Shown: positions 22,601 to 31,500 of the stretch, in pieces
How the letters are laid out: each line of letters begins with the position of its first letter
Position numbering within the stretch: the first letter of the stretch is position 1
Origin: Limnomonas spitsbergensis
Taxonomy: Eukaryota > Chlorophyta > Chlorophyceae > Chlamydomonadales
NCBI GenBank assembly: GCA_037349105.1
Contig: JAYJMM010000114.1
Span: forward strand, 1,798,001 to 1,862,000
Direction of reading: 5' to 3'
DNA: 64,000 nt
Program-made: the position numbers and the translations under genes
The notes under the pieces: generated by a model
Told to the model about the DNA's origin: nothing
Seen by the model: the letters and a program-made list of their open reading frames with translations, nothing else
The model's database searches: none

Positions 22601-25600
22601 AGTGAGTTGTTTAATGAAGTTGCGGGCAAAGTGGAGGATAGCCCGTTCCTGGGTTTTTACTGTGATGTGTTGTTGTGCCACGCGAGGGAGGAAGCATGGT
22701 TTACCAGAAGGGTGGGGGGCGATAATGTCTCGATGGGTCGAAGTGGGGCAGTGCAGTTTCATGATGGTGAGGGCAGATGTACATATGTCGGAGTGGCGGG
22801 AAACTATGGTGGGAATGTCGATATGGAGGGACACAAGGTGTTCACGGAAAGTTGTCCATTCTGGAGGGGGGGCATGGGGTGAGGAGTGTGGTTGATAGTG
22901 GTGTTGGACGCCCGAGTCGTTGATGAGGGCGGAAGTGTGGGCGAGCAAGGCATCGGAGGCAGTGGAGAGGTCTGAGAAAATAGCTTCCCGTGTAAGTTGT
23001 AAGGTGTGGGAGGGTATGGGCTGTTTGATGGTGGTTGGGGGGGGAAGTGTAGCGTTGGAAGGGCGAGGAGGTGTGTTGCGGAGGCGTGATGAGGTGAGGG
23101 GTTGCAAGGGAGGACGGGGGTGCATGGGGAGGTGAAAGAGGTTTGGAGGGCACTTGAAGGTGAGGGGGAGGTGGTCAGGAGCGTAGAGGGATTGAAGAGG
23201 GACAGAGCACTCAACTGCGGTGGGGAGTAGGCCAGAGAGGTAAAAAGCATTATCAGAGATGAGGATATCATCCAACATGGAGGCTTGCATTGTAGAGGAG
23301 TGCGGCATGTGTGTGAGATGTTTGGATGTGGTAGCATTAATGGGGATAAGTCTGTTGGAGGCAAGGAAGGAGAGGAACGTGCGATCAGGTCGAGAAGATT
23401 GGAGGTGGCGGTTGAAGTCCCCACCAATGAGGAAGATGTCACAGGCGGGGTCACTGTCATGGATAGTGTCTGCCATGTATTTTTGACAGGCAGGTGAAAT
23501 GAGGTTAGAGCCCGGAGGGAAGTAAACACTAAGGACATGAAGGGTGCGGCCAGCGACCATGTGAAGTTGTAGATGGATGCAATATCCTTCGATAAGGGGG
23601 GGTACCGGTTGGCGGATGAAGGTATGGGGGTGGGCGTCATTGTGGATGGCGAGGAAAACACCCCCGGGTGCACAGATATTTGGCCGGGCGTAAGCAAGAG
23701 TAGGGGGTGTAGGCACGCTGCTCAGGTAGACATGATAGTTATGGAAGGCTTGGCGGATTTCAGGAAGGAAAGTGGATTGTTGGGAGGCAAAGAGGTGAGT
23801 TTCTTGGCCAAAGAAAATTTTGGGGCGGTGTGTGTTGACAAAGGTGCTGACATCGGCAGTGTTGGCACGGAGGCCAGCGATATTGAAAGTCGAGATGATA
23901 TCGTGTGGGTAGGGGACTTGTCGGGGTGGGGAGGGGAGTGGGGGAGGAGGTAAAGTGGGGTATAGGGGTGTGGGCTGGGCAGCGGGGGGAGCCGAAGAGA
24001 CGTGGGGGCGAGGGGTATAGACAAGGGGTGGAGGCGCGAGCGGGGCACGGTCTGTGAAAGTATTGTCGATGGAAGTGTGGGAGGGGTTAGTAAGGAGGGA
24101 AGGGGGGATTGGGTGTGGCGGGGGTGAATCAGGAATGGTGATGTGGGTGTTTGGCTGAGGGAGGGTAAAGGGGAAAGCAAGGCAAGCGGTAAGGGAAGAG
24201 GCAGGGACGAGAGCAAAGGCATGCCTACCGAGTTGGCGGAGGAGCTGGAGGTTGTGATCAGAAGTAAGGTCCATGCGGGATGGGGAGTCGGAGTCGACCC
24301 AGAGCCAAGGTTTGCCAACGCCAGGTTTTAATAGCACGGAGGCATGGAAGTAGTCACCTGGTTCATGTGTGTGAAGGATGAAACCCGGGTAGGCATACGT
24401 GGGGTCTTGTAGTTGGAGGGAAGCAAGGGCGTGATCCAGATCTTGAAGGGTGATGGAGGCGAGATTGGCCAAGTGTGAGGGGGAGAGTGGGAGATTGGTG
24501 CGATCCATGATGTCGAGTTTGTGGAGTTTGTGATTATCAAAAAGCCATAAAGCAAAGAGGGCATCAGTGAAATTACCCCGAGAAGTGTGAAATTGTGGAT
24601 GTGGCACAGATGGGTTGAGGAGTTGGGCATGGTGTGGTAGAATGGGATTGGTGGACCGGTAGCGACACCATGCCAAGACATCGGGGGGGGTCGTGATGGC
24701 ACGACCACTAAGGTTATTAAGAGCGTGGATTTGGCAGAATCCAAGAGATTGACGCTCAAAGAAAGCGAGGCCGTGTGGTAGTGGGTCATGTGTTGGCGTG
24801 AGAGGCGGGTTGTTTGCTGAAACGTCTCCACCCCGTGGTGGAGGTCGGGGGTGTTTTGAATGATGCTTGGGGGAGGTGTGAGAGGAGGTGTGACGGGCTT
24901 TTTGGATGCGTGAGATGGCCTGGATGAGTGGGATGTGGAGGTGGTATGTGTGGGGGAAACGTCTTTGGTTGTGTGTGAGGAGACGTCGTAAATGGCCGAG
25001 GAAATATTGGCCGCGATGACGTTGAATGGGTGTTAGTTTTGAGATTTTTTTGATGTGTAGGAAACGGTGCCATGTGGCAGCAGTGGCTTTAAGGTTAGGA
25101 GTGGATGTTGTAGCTGAGGGGATGGATGGTGGTGGGGGCGGGGTGCTAGATGGAGTAGTAGTGGTAGGGAGAGAAGACGAGAGATATGTGGAGATTCGAG
25201 TGAAATGGAGGAGCAGGATTACAACAATGAAGGTGGCTAGGATGGAGCATACAGGTGTAATAGAGAGCAAGTCATGAGAAATCGCAGAGAAATGCATGGT
25301 AAGAAGCCGTATATATGTGTCCGTACAATTTGAACTAAGATTGAACCTGGATACTGGATGAAGATCAGGAAAGATGCTGTCAGCTGAGAGCGTGGATGTG
25401 TGACGCTGCCACATCCGGGCCGAATGGACCCGGATGTAGCAGCGTCTGTCGAAGGTGAATGAGGAAGAATGATGTGAAGAATTTTCGAAAGTGTCCCCTT
25501 GGCCCCTGGGACAGAGGAATTCGTTGGGGTTCAGCAGTCGGTAGGGCCAGTAGGGGGGTAGCATGCAATATGCGTTGGTGGGTGTACAAAGGTGGGAACA

Positions 25601-26521
25601 GGAGGAGTAGAGGAGGGGTGGAGAAGAGGAGCAGTGAGGTGTCTGCATGCAACATGAGGGAGAGAGAGGGTGAGTTGGAAATGTGGAGAGGAGGGGGGTA
25701 CGGGTGCATGGCCTGATATCATGGGACAGAAGTGTGACATGAAGTGTGAGGCGTATGAGTCCGAAGGCAGAAGTGCAGGGGGTAAAGGAAACCAGGAAGG
25801 AACATACAGGGGGGCGGGGAATGAACCGGATAGGCCATGGGGGAGAGAGGTATGCAGAATTGGAGTGTGGAAAATTCGCGAGAGGTTCCCCTAGGCCGCT
25901 GAGGCAGAATTTTTTTTTGTGGTCTAAATAGCGGGAGCAGTAGGGGGGCGTCTGCAGGCAGCATAAGAGGGAGGGAGGGTACGTTTGAAAGCAAGAAGTG
26001 AGGGGAAAATGTGGAGACAAGAGGTGTAGGGAAGGTGGATATGCGTAGGTCATTTTGTCATGGGGCATAGGTGTGGCAGGAAATTGGAAGGGTGTGCGTC
26101 TGATGGACGAAGTGTAGAGGGATGAAAAAACTGGGAAGGAGTAGAGTGATGGGGGGGGATGTAGCCGGATAGGCCATGGTAGGTGTGCAGAATTGGGAGA
26201 GGGAAAATTCGCGAGAGGTTCCCCTAGGCCGCTTAGGCAGAAAATTTTGATTTGGTCTGAATGACGGGAACAGTAGGGGGGCGTCTGCAGGCAGCATAAG
26301 AGGGAGGCAGGGTATGATTTAAAGCAGGAGAAGAGGAGGAGGAGTGTATAGAAAAGGCGTTGCATGGCTGCATGGCAGGGAAGAAAAGTGGAGGCCAAGG
26401 AAGGTCCAGTTGGGGTGGGGGTGGAGGATAGGACCATGCACCAAAAGCGAGAAAAGTGGAGGAGGGAGAGGACTGGTAGATACGTGGCCCTAAGTGTTGG
26501 AGGTGGTGCAGGTGAGATCAA
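16634..26521 (-). CDS. LINE polyprotein: cysteine protease, APE endonuclease, RT, RNase H, CCHC, restriction-like endonuclease
   Basis: The frame is open for 3295 codons from 26521. A likelier start is Met-409 (ATG at 25297), because residues 1-400 come from repeated 5' monomers. Met-409 is followed by a hydrophobic segment. Domains: a Josephin-like cysteine protease near residues 590-745 (GFCQIHALNNL with Cys-596, later FHASVLL and WVDSDS); an APE-type endonuclease about 875-1120 (FNIAGLR, QETHL, GGDFN, PDHLPL); reverse transcriptase about 1500-1950 with FADD at 1785-1788; RNase H about 2745-2895 (YTDGSA, RAELAG, FSDSL, NELADKG); CCHC finger about 3020-3040 (C-x2-C-x10-H-x4-C by eye); and a restriction-like endonuclease with RPDLLIV and VVEVGY, about 3115-3180. 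Expected role: target-primed reverse transcription in the nucleus. Confidence 0.92.
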   Translation of the reverse strand: MISPAPPPTLRATYLPVLSLLHFSRFWCMVLSSTPTPTGPSLASTFLPCHAAMQRLFYTLLLLFSCFKSYPASLLCCLQTPPYCSRHSDQIKIFCLSGLGEPLANFPSPNSAHLPWPIRLHPPPSLYSFPVFSSLYTSSIRRTPFQFPATPMPHDKMTYAYPPSLHLLSPHFPLTSCFQTYPPSLLCCLQTPPYCSRYLDHKKKFCLSGLGEPLANFPHSNSAYLSPPWPIRFIPRPPVCSFLVSFTPCTSAFGLIRLTLHVTLLSHDIRPCTRTPLLSTFPTHPLSPSCCMQTPHCSSSPPLLYSSCSHLCTPTNAYCMLPPYWPYRLLNPNEFLCPRGQGDTFENSSHHSSSFTFDRRCYIRVHSARMWQRHTSTLSADSIFPDLHPVSRFNLSSNCTDTYIRLLTMHFSAISHDLLSITPVCSILATFIVVILLLHFTRISTYLSSSLPTTTTPSSTPPPPPSIPSATTSTPNLKATAATWHRFLHIKKISKLTPIQRHRGQYFLGHLRRLLTHNQRRFPHTYHLHIPLIQAISRIQKARHTSSHTSPKHHSKHPRPPPRGGDVSANNPPLTPTHDPLPHGLAFFERQSLGFCQIHALNNLSGRAITTPPDVLAWCRYRSTNPILPHHAQLLNPSVPHPQFHTSRGNFTDALFALWLFDNHKLHKLDIMDRTNLPLSPSHLANLASITLQDLDHALASLQLQDPTYAYPGFILHTHEPGDYFHASVLLKPGVGKPWLWVDSDSPSRMDLTSDHNLQLLRQLGRHAFALVPASSLTACLAFPFTLPQPNTHITIPDSPPPHPIPPSLLTNPSHTSIDNTFTDRAPLAPPPLVYTPRPHVSSAPPAAQPTPLYPTLPPPPLPSPPRQVPYPHDIISTFNIAGLRANTADVSTFVNTHRPKIFFGQETHLFASQQSTFLPEIRQAFHNYHVYLSSVPTPPTLAYARPNICAPGGVFLAIHNDAHPHTFIRQPVPPLIEGYCIHLQLHMVAGRTLHVLSVYFPPGSNLISPACQKYMADTIHDSDPACDIFLIGGDFNRHLQSSRPDRTFLSFLASNRLIPINATTSKHLTHMPHSSTMQASMLDDILISDNAFYLSGLLPTAVECSVPLQSLYAPDHLPLTFKCPPNLFHLPMHPRPPLQPLTSSRLRNTPPRPSNATLPPPTTIKQPIPSHTLQLTREAIFSDLSTASDALLAHTSALINDSGVQHHYQPHSSPHAPPPEWTTFREHLVSLHIDIPTIVSRHSDICTSALTIMKLHCPTSTHRDIIAPHPSGKPCFLPRVAQQHITVKTQERAILHFARNFIKQLTSAPPPNATPLLPFSPILDSLLSALASNHLLSPPHSVSHDTDTPCPPSSALLLLLPPFPVDLPPTLSPPWIQWLSLCDQKLRHIRVDIRKTFRTHSVTTKNRKKLIKLLYTNACKAHQRIFQDSPDTDPLLPIDTSSAHSASSSHITSLWDPTTSLLVTDPTDLTNVTHAHFSKEWSADPHVSPTQPYPHESIPNLDNFHLDSNAKSARTTSTTLIPYVLRPSTFNQAIKSLKNKKAFGLDGIPNELLRIMPHSFHSSLHNLFILMWILGTTPTSWKSSTTTLLHKRGDASRLINKRPIGMHNTIYKLWTRFVTAVLTDYSEDFGILSQSQEGFRAGHHTMRHLQRYVHALEDARAHNRNIYALYIDFSSAFNTINHAQLLRIMDDLGFPPDAISVIQDIYTNATSRIILQKHPCLATRDVHVGRGTIQGDTLSPLIFLIYLEPLLRWLQVGGHGYTPSCAQRQGLSHPCKFTLTCPAFADDVALLSHSRNRLQVQLSKVDAYCSWSGLTLNPSKCAVTGALHKDRFTRLVDTFDRHNTRLRQQLQDQFHVNGQPVPYYPPDKPYKYLGVYITMTLDFRHHLQHLSSSIYTKGRQLIHANLPPQQALNILEHVLKPKITYCFPIAPFSLADIATLDQQLAQIARLCMNLGPSFPTTLIHTPLDRGGVGLTSLLVDYIQISALSLTRALNDSGDLGPLTRGVLHSQIHFHGSLPIPLQRTPRSFHIHPLPMRQLSLLHKADITLHQCTSGIIPLLGNDLLQQLILILHPTHPGGDTLPVSISDYTFLSPLWHVGIVSLASLVTTINGHTYLIPANTLRDAFLNKARTEDLAKAQRALNQLTLLLHGLALPLAKQHTLTSPLPEHTRRVTVAHDFAHIPQGTHHSLQQLASSLLYTDPTAPTHASPLTRIPPPPVPPPVPSRRTRVALSPSHATLPRPLPTLLGLACTMTRMSTSLPPILRPLIMPAFTRLLLAHTFQSLPPPPHSLAIQTLLPRHTTTLPPLPPPPTSHIHTLHPPATLNVLHMLDTALEPVHPLDTHLTNLQQQGTWSRDPFPSVTPFPPPPGEDPNYLLDQSLIDSHLVIHTSPVHPDYDILPPLSFTIQIGLRYPTTQTPFPTPTLSTPMAQTHLDRAFVYRPNGTYVGHIPVRRLLWLRACYDRIRTTHPTDFARLTDGSFAHDLASLLLRYRLSNTSPQRPNTTSRTGKHSPLLPPPAINAHWVTPASLHTDISAIMPLTIHRFSSPLSVPFSALQYSSLREKDCLFGALYQPYSTPWTGTSLVEPPFSGPALLRAIRWSLASLQTQPHIPTSTFIVVPNWKQAKFMTLLKSGHRHISYTNLHHTHLPFLPPDHLTPADIPNAGMPKFDLLLLLISNTLGDTTRTFPYLAPTLAPGSSHPSRHLLPSGFGQANLLPLPTTILAPPPSAQPSTTTHTPYAPSFPLRWHDIPAYYTDGSALSTPGKGTATGAAFYCTQDSTTYTVHPDGRAETNTITRAELAGIHAALIHAASHHTGDLTIFSDSLVSLYDTQKALRHPHTLLECKHAPLLLDIRALILTRLRLRHHFHLYKVKSHIGIIGNELADKGAALALKSPDQCDFTCTSDVQHFAHLPAWPCLPPPHDTDEPWFASDLTHSLKEHMSRNCPLLTDGPTSPPLPLRYVRMQVLVASALASYLPILWHMGLPFSGIRNILKSRTNTLWTASTAMHMNRPYKTAVGTRTTPHCPICSHPNDTPGHLLGGCAHSSMSASYIARHNRAVCIIQTAIANGSLGSSFTIMDATSRANLPFGVYDTRLPRWLVPRRPPTFPDTFDYCDKLRPDLLIVQGLPHSEFLRLYRAGQLSSSQTMSRLQRTCTIHVVEVGYTSEFSFEQCHARKSEQHLNLILLLKHNGWTVSLAPVLHPALPPDPSPTVPFPPPHPSPPSSHTHIILLGTAGFLFRPADKILSMLGVSKHDISSVLSRLTKHTIRCHVNILRQRRHLENSPAHYCPIPLDDPP
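25370..26340 (-). repeat. Tandem 5' monomers of the LINE, about 330-390 bp, three copies
   Basis: The landmark 'aaaattcgcgagaggttccc' occurs at 25871 and 26204, and a diverged form at about 25480. A second landmark, 'gtctgcaggcagcataagag', follows in each of the first two copies. The copies remain open in the coding frame and translate as repeated LSGLGEPLANFP segments. Tandem promoter monomers are known from 5' UTRs of some LINEs; promoter activity here is inferred. Confidence 0.75.
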
Positions 26522-26900
26522 TGCTGCTGGGTGCTGGAGGCGGAGGGGGGTGGGTGATGGGTTGGAATCAGAGGCAAGTACAGGAGGAGTTGGAGGGAGA
26601 AGATGCTCGAGAGAAATGCAGGATTATTTAAGAAGGAAAGGGTAGCGTTTTGGTGGACAAGGGGAAGTTACCAGTCCTGGAACGTGGGAGTGACGCGCCG
26701 TGGGAGAAGCAGAAGTTTTGGGAGAGGACAATTGGTTTGGAGGGTCCTAAAAGCCCCTCTCAGAAGAGAGAGGGGGACCCAGTCGCGAAAGGTTTGCGAG
26801 GAGGGTCGAAACAATTATCCCGTGGACGACCGAGGAGTGCAGCTCAGCTTTGGGCCCACGTTAGTGTCCTAGACACAGATAATGTTTGAAAGGAGTGGCG

Positions 26901-27012
26901 GTGAAAGAGATAGGGGAGGACGGAAATGGATTGGTGCGGGGGAAGTGGTTGAAGATGTTGGCTGGCCGGAGGAGGCTGAAAGATGCCGATGCCCGGATGG
27001 TGAGCAGATGTG
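26901..27012. other. Flank between LINE and 16-bp array
   Basis: No feature recognised. It may still belong to the LINE 5' UTR. Confidence 0.3.
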
Positions 27013-27096
27013 GTTGTGCCGAAGCTGAGTTGTGCCGAAGCCGAGTTGTGCTGAAGCCGAGTGGTGCCGAAGCCGAGTTGTGCTGAAGCCGAGTGG
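27013..27096. repeat. 16-bp tandem repeat, about five copies
   Basis: The unit is 'gttgtgctgaagccga' with few substitutions. Confidence 0.9.
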
Positions 27097-28439
27097 TCAA
27101 TTTCTGCGAAGGCTCTGGATGAGGATTTGAATGTGTCCAGGTAGGGCGAGGATAAGCGATGGGTTTATTACGTAGCCTTAGCAGTCCAAGCTTCTTGTGC
27201 TGGTTTGCTCAAATCGGGGTTTATCCAGGGCTGACGGCTATGTTTCTGAAAACAATATCATATCATGCGCGCGGGATCTGTCGCCGCAGAATCGTGTGTG
27301 CTCGGACAATGCAAAATAAAGAGAGCTGATGAAAGGGCTCCTAACCAAAAGAAGAACAAGGATGACGAAGTTCTGGTATAAATACGGGATCTCTTGGATC
27401 GCACTTCGCCTGAGTTTAGAGAATGGTTAGAGCGCTGGTCTACCAAAGAAAGGGGTGTGTTGAACGCGGGCCTTAGGCTGTATGGTTTGCCTCCTCTCTG
27501 TCCAAGGTGGATCGGGAGGGTGATCTTCAGATCTTGAGTTTGCCACATGCCAGCCATTTCTCTTGCGGTATTGCCATGCTGCTCTTGCAACTGAGCCTTA
27601 TGAAATATATTCAATTGAGACTCAATTACTGAGCCGGAGCTACTGACTTGCTCCTGAAGAGCACACCAGGCCCCCATATCGGCAGGCTTTGATGTAGCTG
27701 AATTACGATAGAATAAACATTGACATACAGAGATAGTGAATGATGCCACGAAGTCAGTGGACACTGCAGAAACCTAAAATAACTACCAATTTTGTAACTA
27801 CCAAGCCCAGCCAGGCCATGTCCAGCCTACCCAGCCCATAACAACAACTCTGCCCAGAGAACTGAATCTATATCCGAGTTCTGTTACCTGTCAAGACCCA
27901 CAAACGATTAGGATGGCTTTCACACACCAGTGTTTAGTGTGCGCCAGACCACCTTTGGGGGACAGCTGGACATCCGTCACTGAAGGACAGCTGGACATCT
28001 TCCACTCGGCCGAGTGGGACAAAACCTTGGCCGCCCTTCAGCCAGTGGCCTACGCAGCATGGCGGGTGGCAGCCCATGCAGAGCAGGGCAGCACCAGGCC
28101 CCCCTGGCCATAGGCCCTGTAACAGCAGAATTACAGAAAAAATGTGCACAAAATAAACACTGCCATTGTACCACGCATCCAGGCACAGCCGATAGTCAGT
28201 CACTCAGGCACGAGTCCCTCATCACAGCTTGCCCCCCCTGTATTTGGTCAATCTTCCTCGTCAACGCCCTCAAACAGCTTCACACATCACCAGGCATTCG
28301 TTGAGCGTTTGAGCTCGCTCATCCCCTACCAGCCCCATGCAGCCGAGCTGAAGCAGGACCCAGCAGGTAAGCTACATCCTTAGCTAGGCACCCGTTGCGC
28401 CTCAAGCTTTGCCCGGTGGGTACCGATTTTCGTCGCCCC
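27097..28439. other. Intergenic DNA downstream of BBS7
   Basis: It presumably contains the 3' UTR and polyadenylation site of BBS7 in its upper part; I cannot place them. Segments at 27640-27720 and 28100-28190 share 'ggcagg/ggccct...agctgaattacg.. aataaac' and resemble sequences at 37440-37500 and 59720-59790, so they are copies of a dispersed repeat. Confidence 0.4.
27416..27476 (+). other. tRNA-like stretch, possible SINE head
   Basis: The sequence 'gaatggttagagcgctggtc' resembles a tRNA D-arm/A-box region, and 'gtgttgaacgcggg' follows at B-box distance. The acceptor and anticodon stems do not pair properly, so it is not called a tRNA gene. Confidence 0.25.
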
Positions 28440-28551
28440 TCACAGCTTGCCCAGCATGAAGTCCATGACCTGCTCCAGCGTGCTGCGGGTGTCAGTCAAC
28501 AGCTGTTCCAGAGCCGGCAGCCGCTGCTTTGACGAGCTGATGCCGGTGAGC
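28440..28551 (-). CDS. BBS7: BBS7 exon 22 (stop codon)
   Basis: Encodes LTGISSSKQRLPALEQLLTD and ends EQVMDFMLGKL with TGA at 28440-28442. Acceptor 'catcag'. The C-terminal helix pattern fits BBS7. Confidence 0.9.
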
Positions 28552-31500
28552 CTGATGACGGGACAGGGTAAAAACGAAACAAACAATGGGTACCGTAGGG
28601 GGTGGACATTGCCGCAAGTCAGCAAATGTTAGTCCAGCCAGCCGCTGTTTTGATGAGGTGATGCCAGCGTTTTTTACAACAGTACCGTAAGAAGAAAGAG
28701 AAGGGTACAACGCAGCGTATACCGCTGCTTATCAATCTTGTGACAGCTACGCATGAAAAGCCGTAATACCAAGGCCGGGGAGGATTGGGCAGCCATTGAA
28801 CAGAAGAAAAATCAAAAGCAAAAAAGGGTTTATGGCAGACACAGAGTCGAGTCAGCTCATTTTGTGCCACTTGATATGGGTCCTGTCTGTCACTTGGGTT
28901 TATGGCAGACACTGCGGCGAGTCAGCTCATTTTGTGTCACCTGGCATGGGTCCTGTAAGGTCACCTAGAGAAAGCAGAGCCGTTGCTGGCAATACAAGCA
29001 GGACCCCTTAGTCCCCCTTCATCTACATACCCCATCGCCCCCCCCCCTGTTAAGGGTTCGGAGTTTGAGGTTACGTGCGCACTGAGAGGTGGTAGAACCT
29101 GACCAGGCTTCAACCCTAAACCCTGCACACCTTAACCCTGCACACCCTGAACCCTGCACACCCTGATCCTGTACACCCTGAACACCCTTAACCCTGCACG
29201 CCCTTAACCCTGCACACCCTGAACCCTGCACACCCTGAACCCTGTACACCCTGAACCCTGCACACCCTGAACCCTGCACACCCTGAACACCCTTAACCCT
29301 GAACCCTGCACAACCTGAACCATGCACACCCTGAACCCTGTACACCCTGAACCCTGCACAACCTGAACCCTGCACACCCCGAACCCTGCACACCCTGAAC
29401 CCTGCACACCCTTATCCATGTACAACCTGAACCCTGCACACCCTGAACCCTGCACACCCTGAACCCTGCACACCCTGAACCCTGCACACCCTGAACCCTG
29501 CACACCCTGAACCCTGCACACCCTGAACCCTGCACACCCTGAACCCTGCACACCCTGAACCCTGCACACCCTGAACCCTGCACACCCTGAACCCTGCACA
29601 CCCTGAACCCTGCACACCCTGAACCCTGCACACCCTGAACCCTGCACACCCTGAACCCTGCACACCCTGAACCCTGCACACCCTGAACCCTGCACACCCG
29701 TATCCATGTACAACCTGAACCCTGCACACCCTGAACCCTGCACACCCTGAACCCTGCACACCCTGAACCCTGCACACCCTGAACCCTGCACACCCTTATC
29801 CATGTACAACCTGAACCCTGCACAGCCTGAACCCTGCACACCCTGGACCCTGTACACCCTGAACCCTGCACACCCTGAACCCTGCACACCCCGAACCCTG
29901 CACACTCTGAACCCTGCACACCCTGAACCCTGCACACCCTTATCCTTGCACACCCCGAACCCTGCACACCCTGAACCCTGTACACCCTGAACCCTGCACA
30001 CCCTTATCCTTGCACACCCTTATCCTTGCACACCCTGAACCCTGCACACCCTGAACCCTGCACACCCTTATCCTTGCACACCCTGAACCCTGCACACCCT
30101 GAACCCTGCACACCCTGAACCCTGCACACCCTGAACCCTGCACACCCTGAACCATGCACACCCTTATCCTTGCACACCCTGAACCCTGCACACCCCGAAC
30201 CATGCACACCCTTATCCTTGCACACCCCCAACCCTGCACACCCTGAACCCTGTACACCCTGAACCCTGCACACCCTGAACCCTGTACACCCTGAACCCTG
30301 CACACCCTGAACCCTGCACACCCTGAACCCTGCACACCCTGAACTCTGCACACCCTCAACCCTGCACAACATGAACCCTGTACACCCTGAACCCTGTACA
30401 CCCTGAACCCTGCACACCCTGAACACTGCACACCCTGAACCCTGCACACCCTGAACTCTGCACACCCTCAACCCTGCACAACATGAACCCTGTACACTGT
30501 ACACCCTGAACCCTGTACACCCTGAACCCTGCACACCCTGAACCCTGCACACCCTGGACCCTGCACACCCTGAACCCTGCACACCCTGAACCCTGCACAC
30601 CCTGAACCTTGTACACCCTTATCCTTGCACACCCCGAACCCTGCACACCCTGAACCCTGCACACCCCGAACCATGCACACCCTTATCCTTGCACACCCCG
30701 AACCCTGCACACCCTTATCCTTGCACACCCTGAACCCTGCACACCCTGAACCCTGTACACCCTGAACCCTGCACACCCTGAACCCTGCACACCCTGAACC
30801 CTGCACACCCTGAACCCTGCACACCCCGAACCTGCACAACATGAACCATGTACACCCTGAACCCTGTACACCCTGAACCCTGCACACCCTGAACCCTGCA
30901 CAACCTGAACCCTGCACACCCTGAACTCTGCACACCCTCAACCCTGCACAACATGAACCCTGTACACTGTACACCCTGAACCCTGTACACCCTGAACCCT
31001 GCACACCCTGAACCCTGCACACCCTGGACCCTGCACACCCTGAACCCTGCACACCCTGAACCCTGCACACCCTGAACCTTGTACACCCTGAACCCTGTAC
31101 ACCCTGAACCCTGCACACCCTGAACCCTGCCTGCTCCACACTCAGGTGAGGTTGTACCTGGAAAATCCCAAGAACAGATCCACGATAAGCGCAGAGGTTT
31201 AACCCACTGCTTTACCCTGCTTGCGCCACACTGAGTGATGCACCAGAGGTCCAACCTCGTTAATCCTGCTTGCGCCACAATAGTGAGTGATTCAGCAGAG
31301 GAGGTCTCACCTGCAAAAGTCGAGGTACAGGTCCTTGATAAGCGCGGTGATGTGGTCCAGGTGCTGCGGCTGCTCCTTGTGCGCCGCCTTGATTTCCTCG
31401 GCCTGGTCCAGCAGGGCGCGGTACTCGGGGGCGAGGTAGCTCAGGTCACCGTCCTGCGCCTTGAGCTCCTTCGCAGGTTTTGGGGAGCGGGGGACGGGCA

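Larger units (their letters stand above)
16534..26900 (-). mobile_element. Dualen/RandI-type LINE retrotransposon, apparently intact
   Basis: The element reads on the minus strand. Its 5' region holds tandem monomers (25370-26340). One long frame encodes all domains and ends at TAA 16634-16636. A short 3' UTR follows and finishes in a (TTTC)n tail at 16549-16566. Two endonucleases of different type (APE-like and restriction-like) in one protein is the defining trait of Dualen/RandI LINEs, described from green algae. The 5' boundary is uncertain: the flank becomes unlike the monomers above about 26600, and a 16-bp array starts at 27013. I could not find target-site duplications. The lack of frame breaks over nearly 10 kb suggests recent insertion. 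Confidence 0.9.

Noticed and set aside
25298..26521. Met at 26521 as true start of the LINE protein
   Set aside because: The first 400 codons are translated 5' monomers. ATG at 25297 is more likely, though not proven.
27416..27476. tRNA gene
   Set aside because: Only A-box and B-box-like parts are present; stems do not pair.
29110..31130. Chromosome end
   Set aside because: Genes continue on both sides and the repeat is not the canonical telomere unit.
29019..31278. Several long minus-strand frames rich in GVQGSGC-like repeats, collagen-like at first sight
   Set aside because: They come from a 15-bp array inside BBS7 intron 21. Period divisible by three keeps them open.
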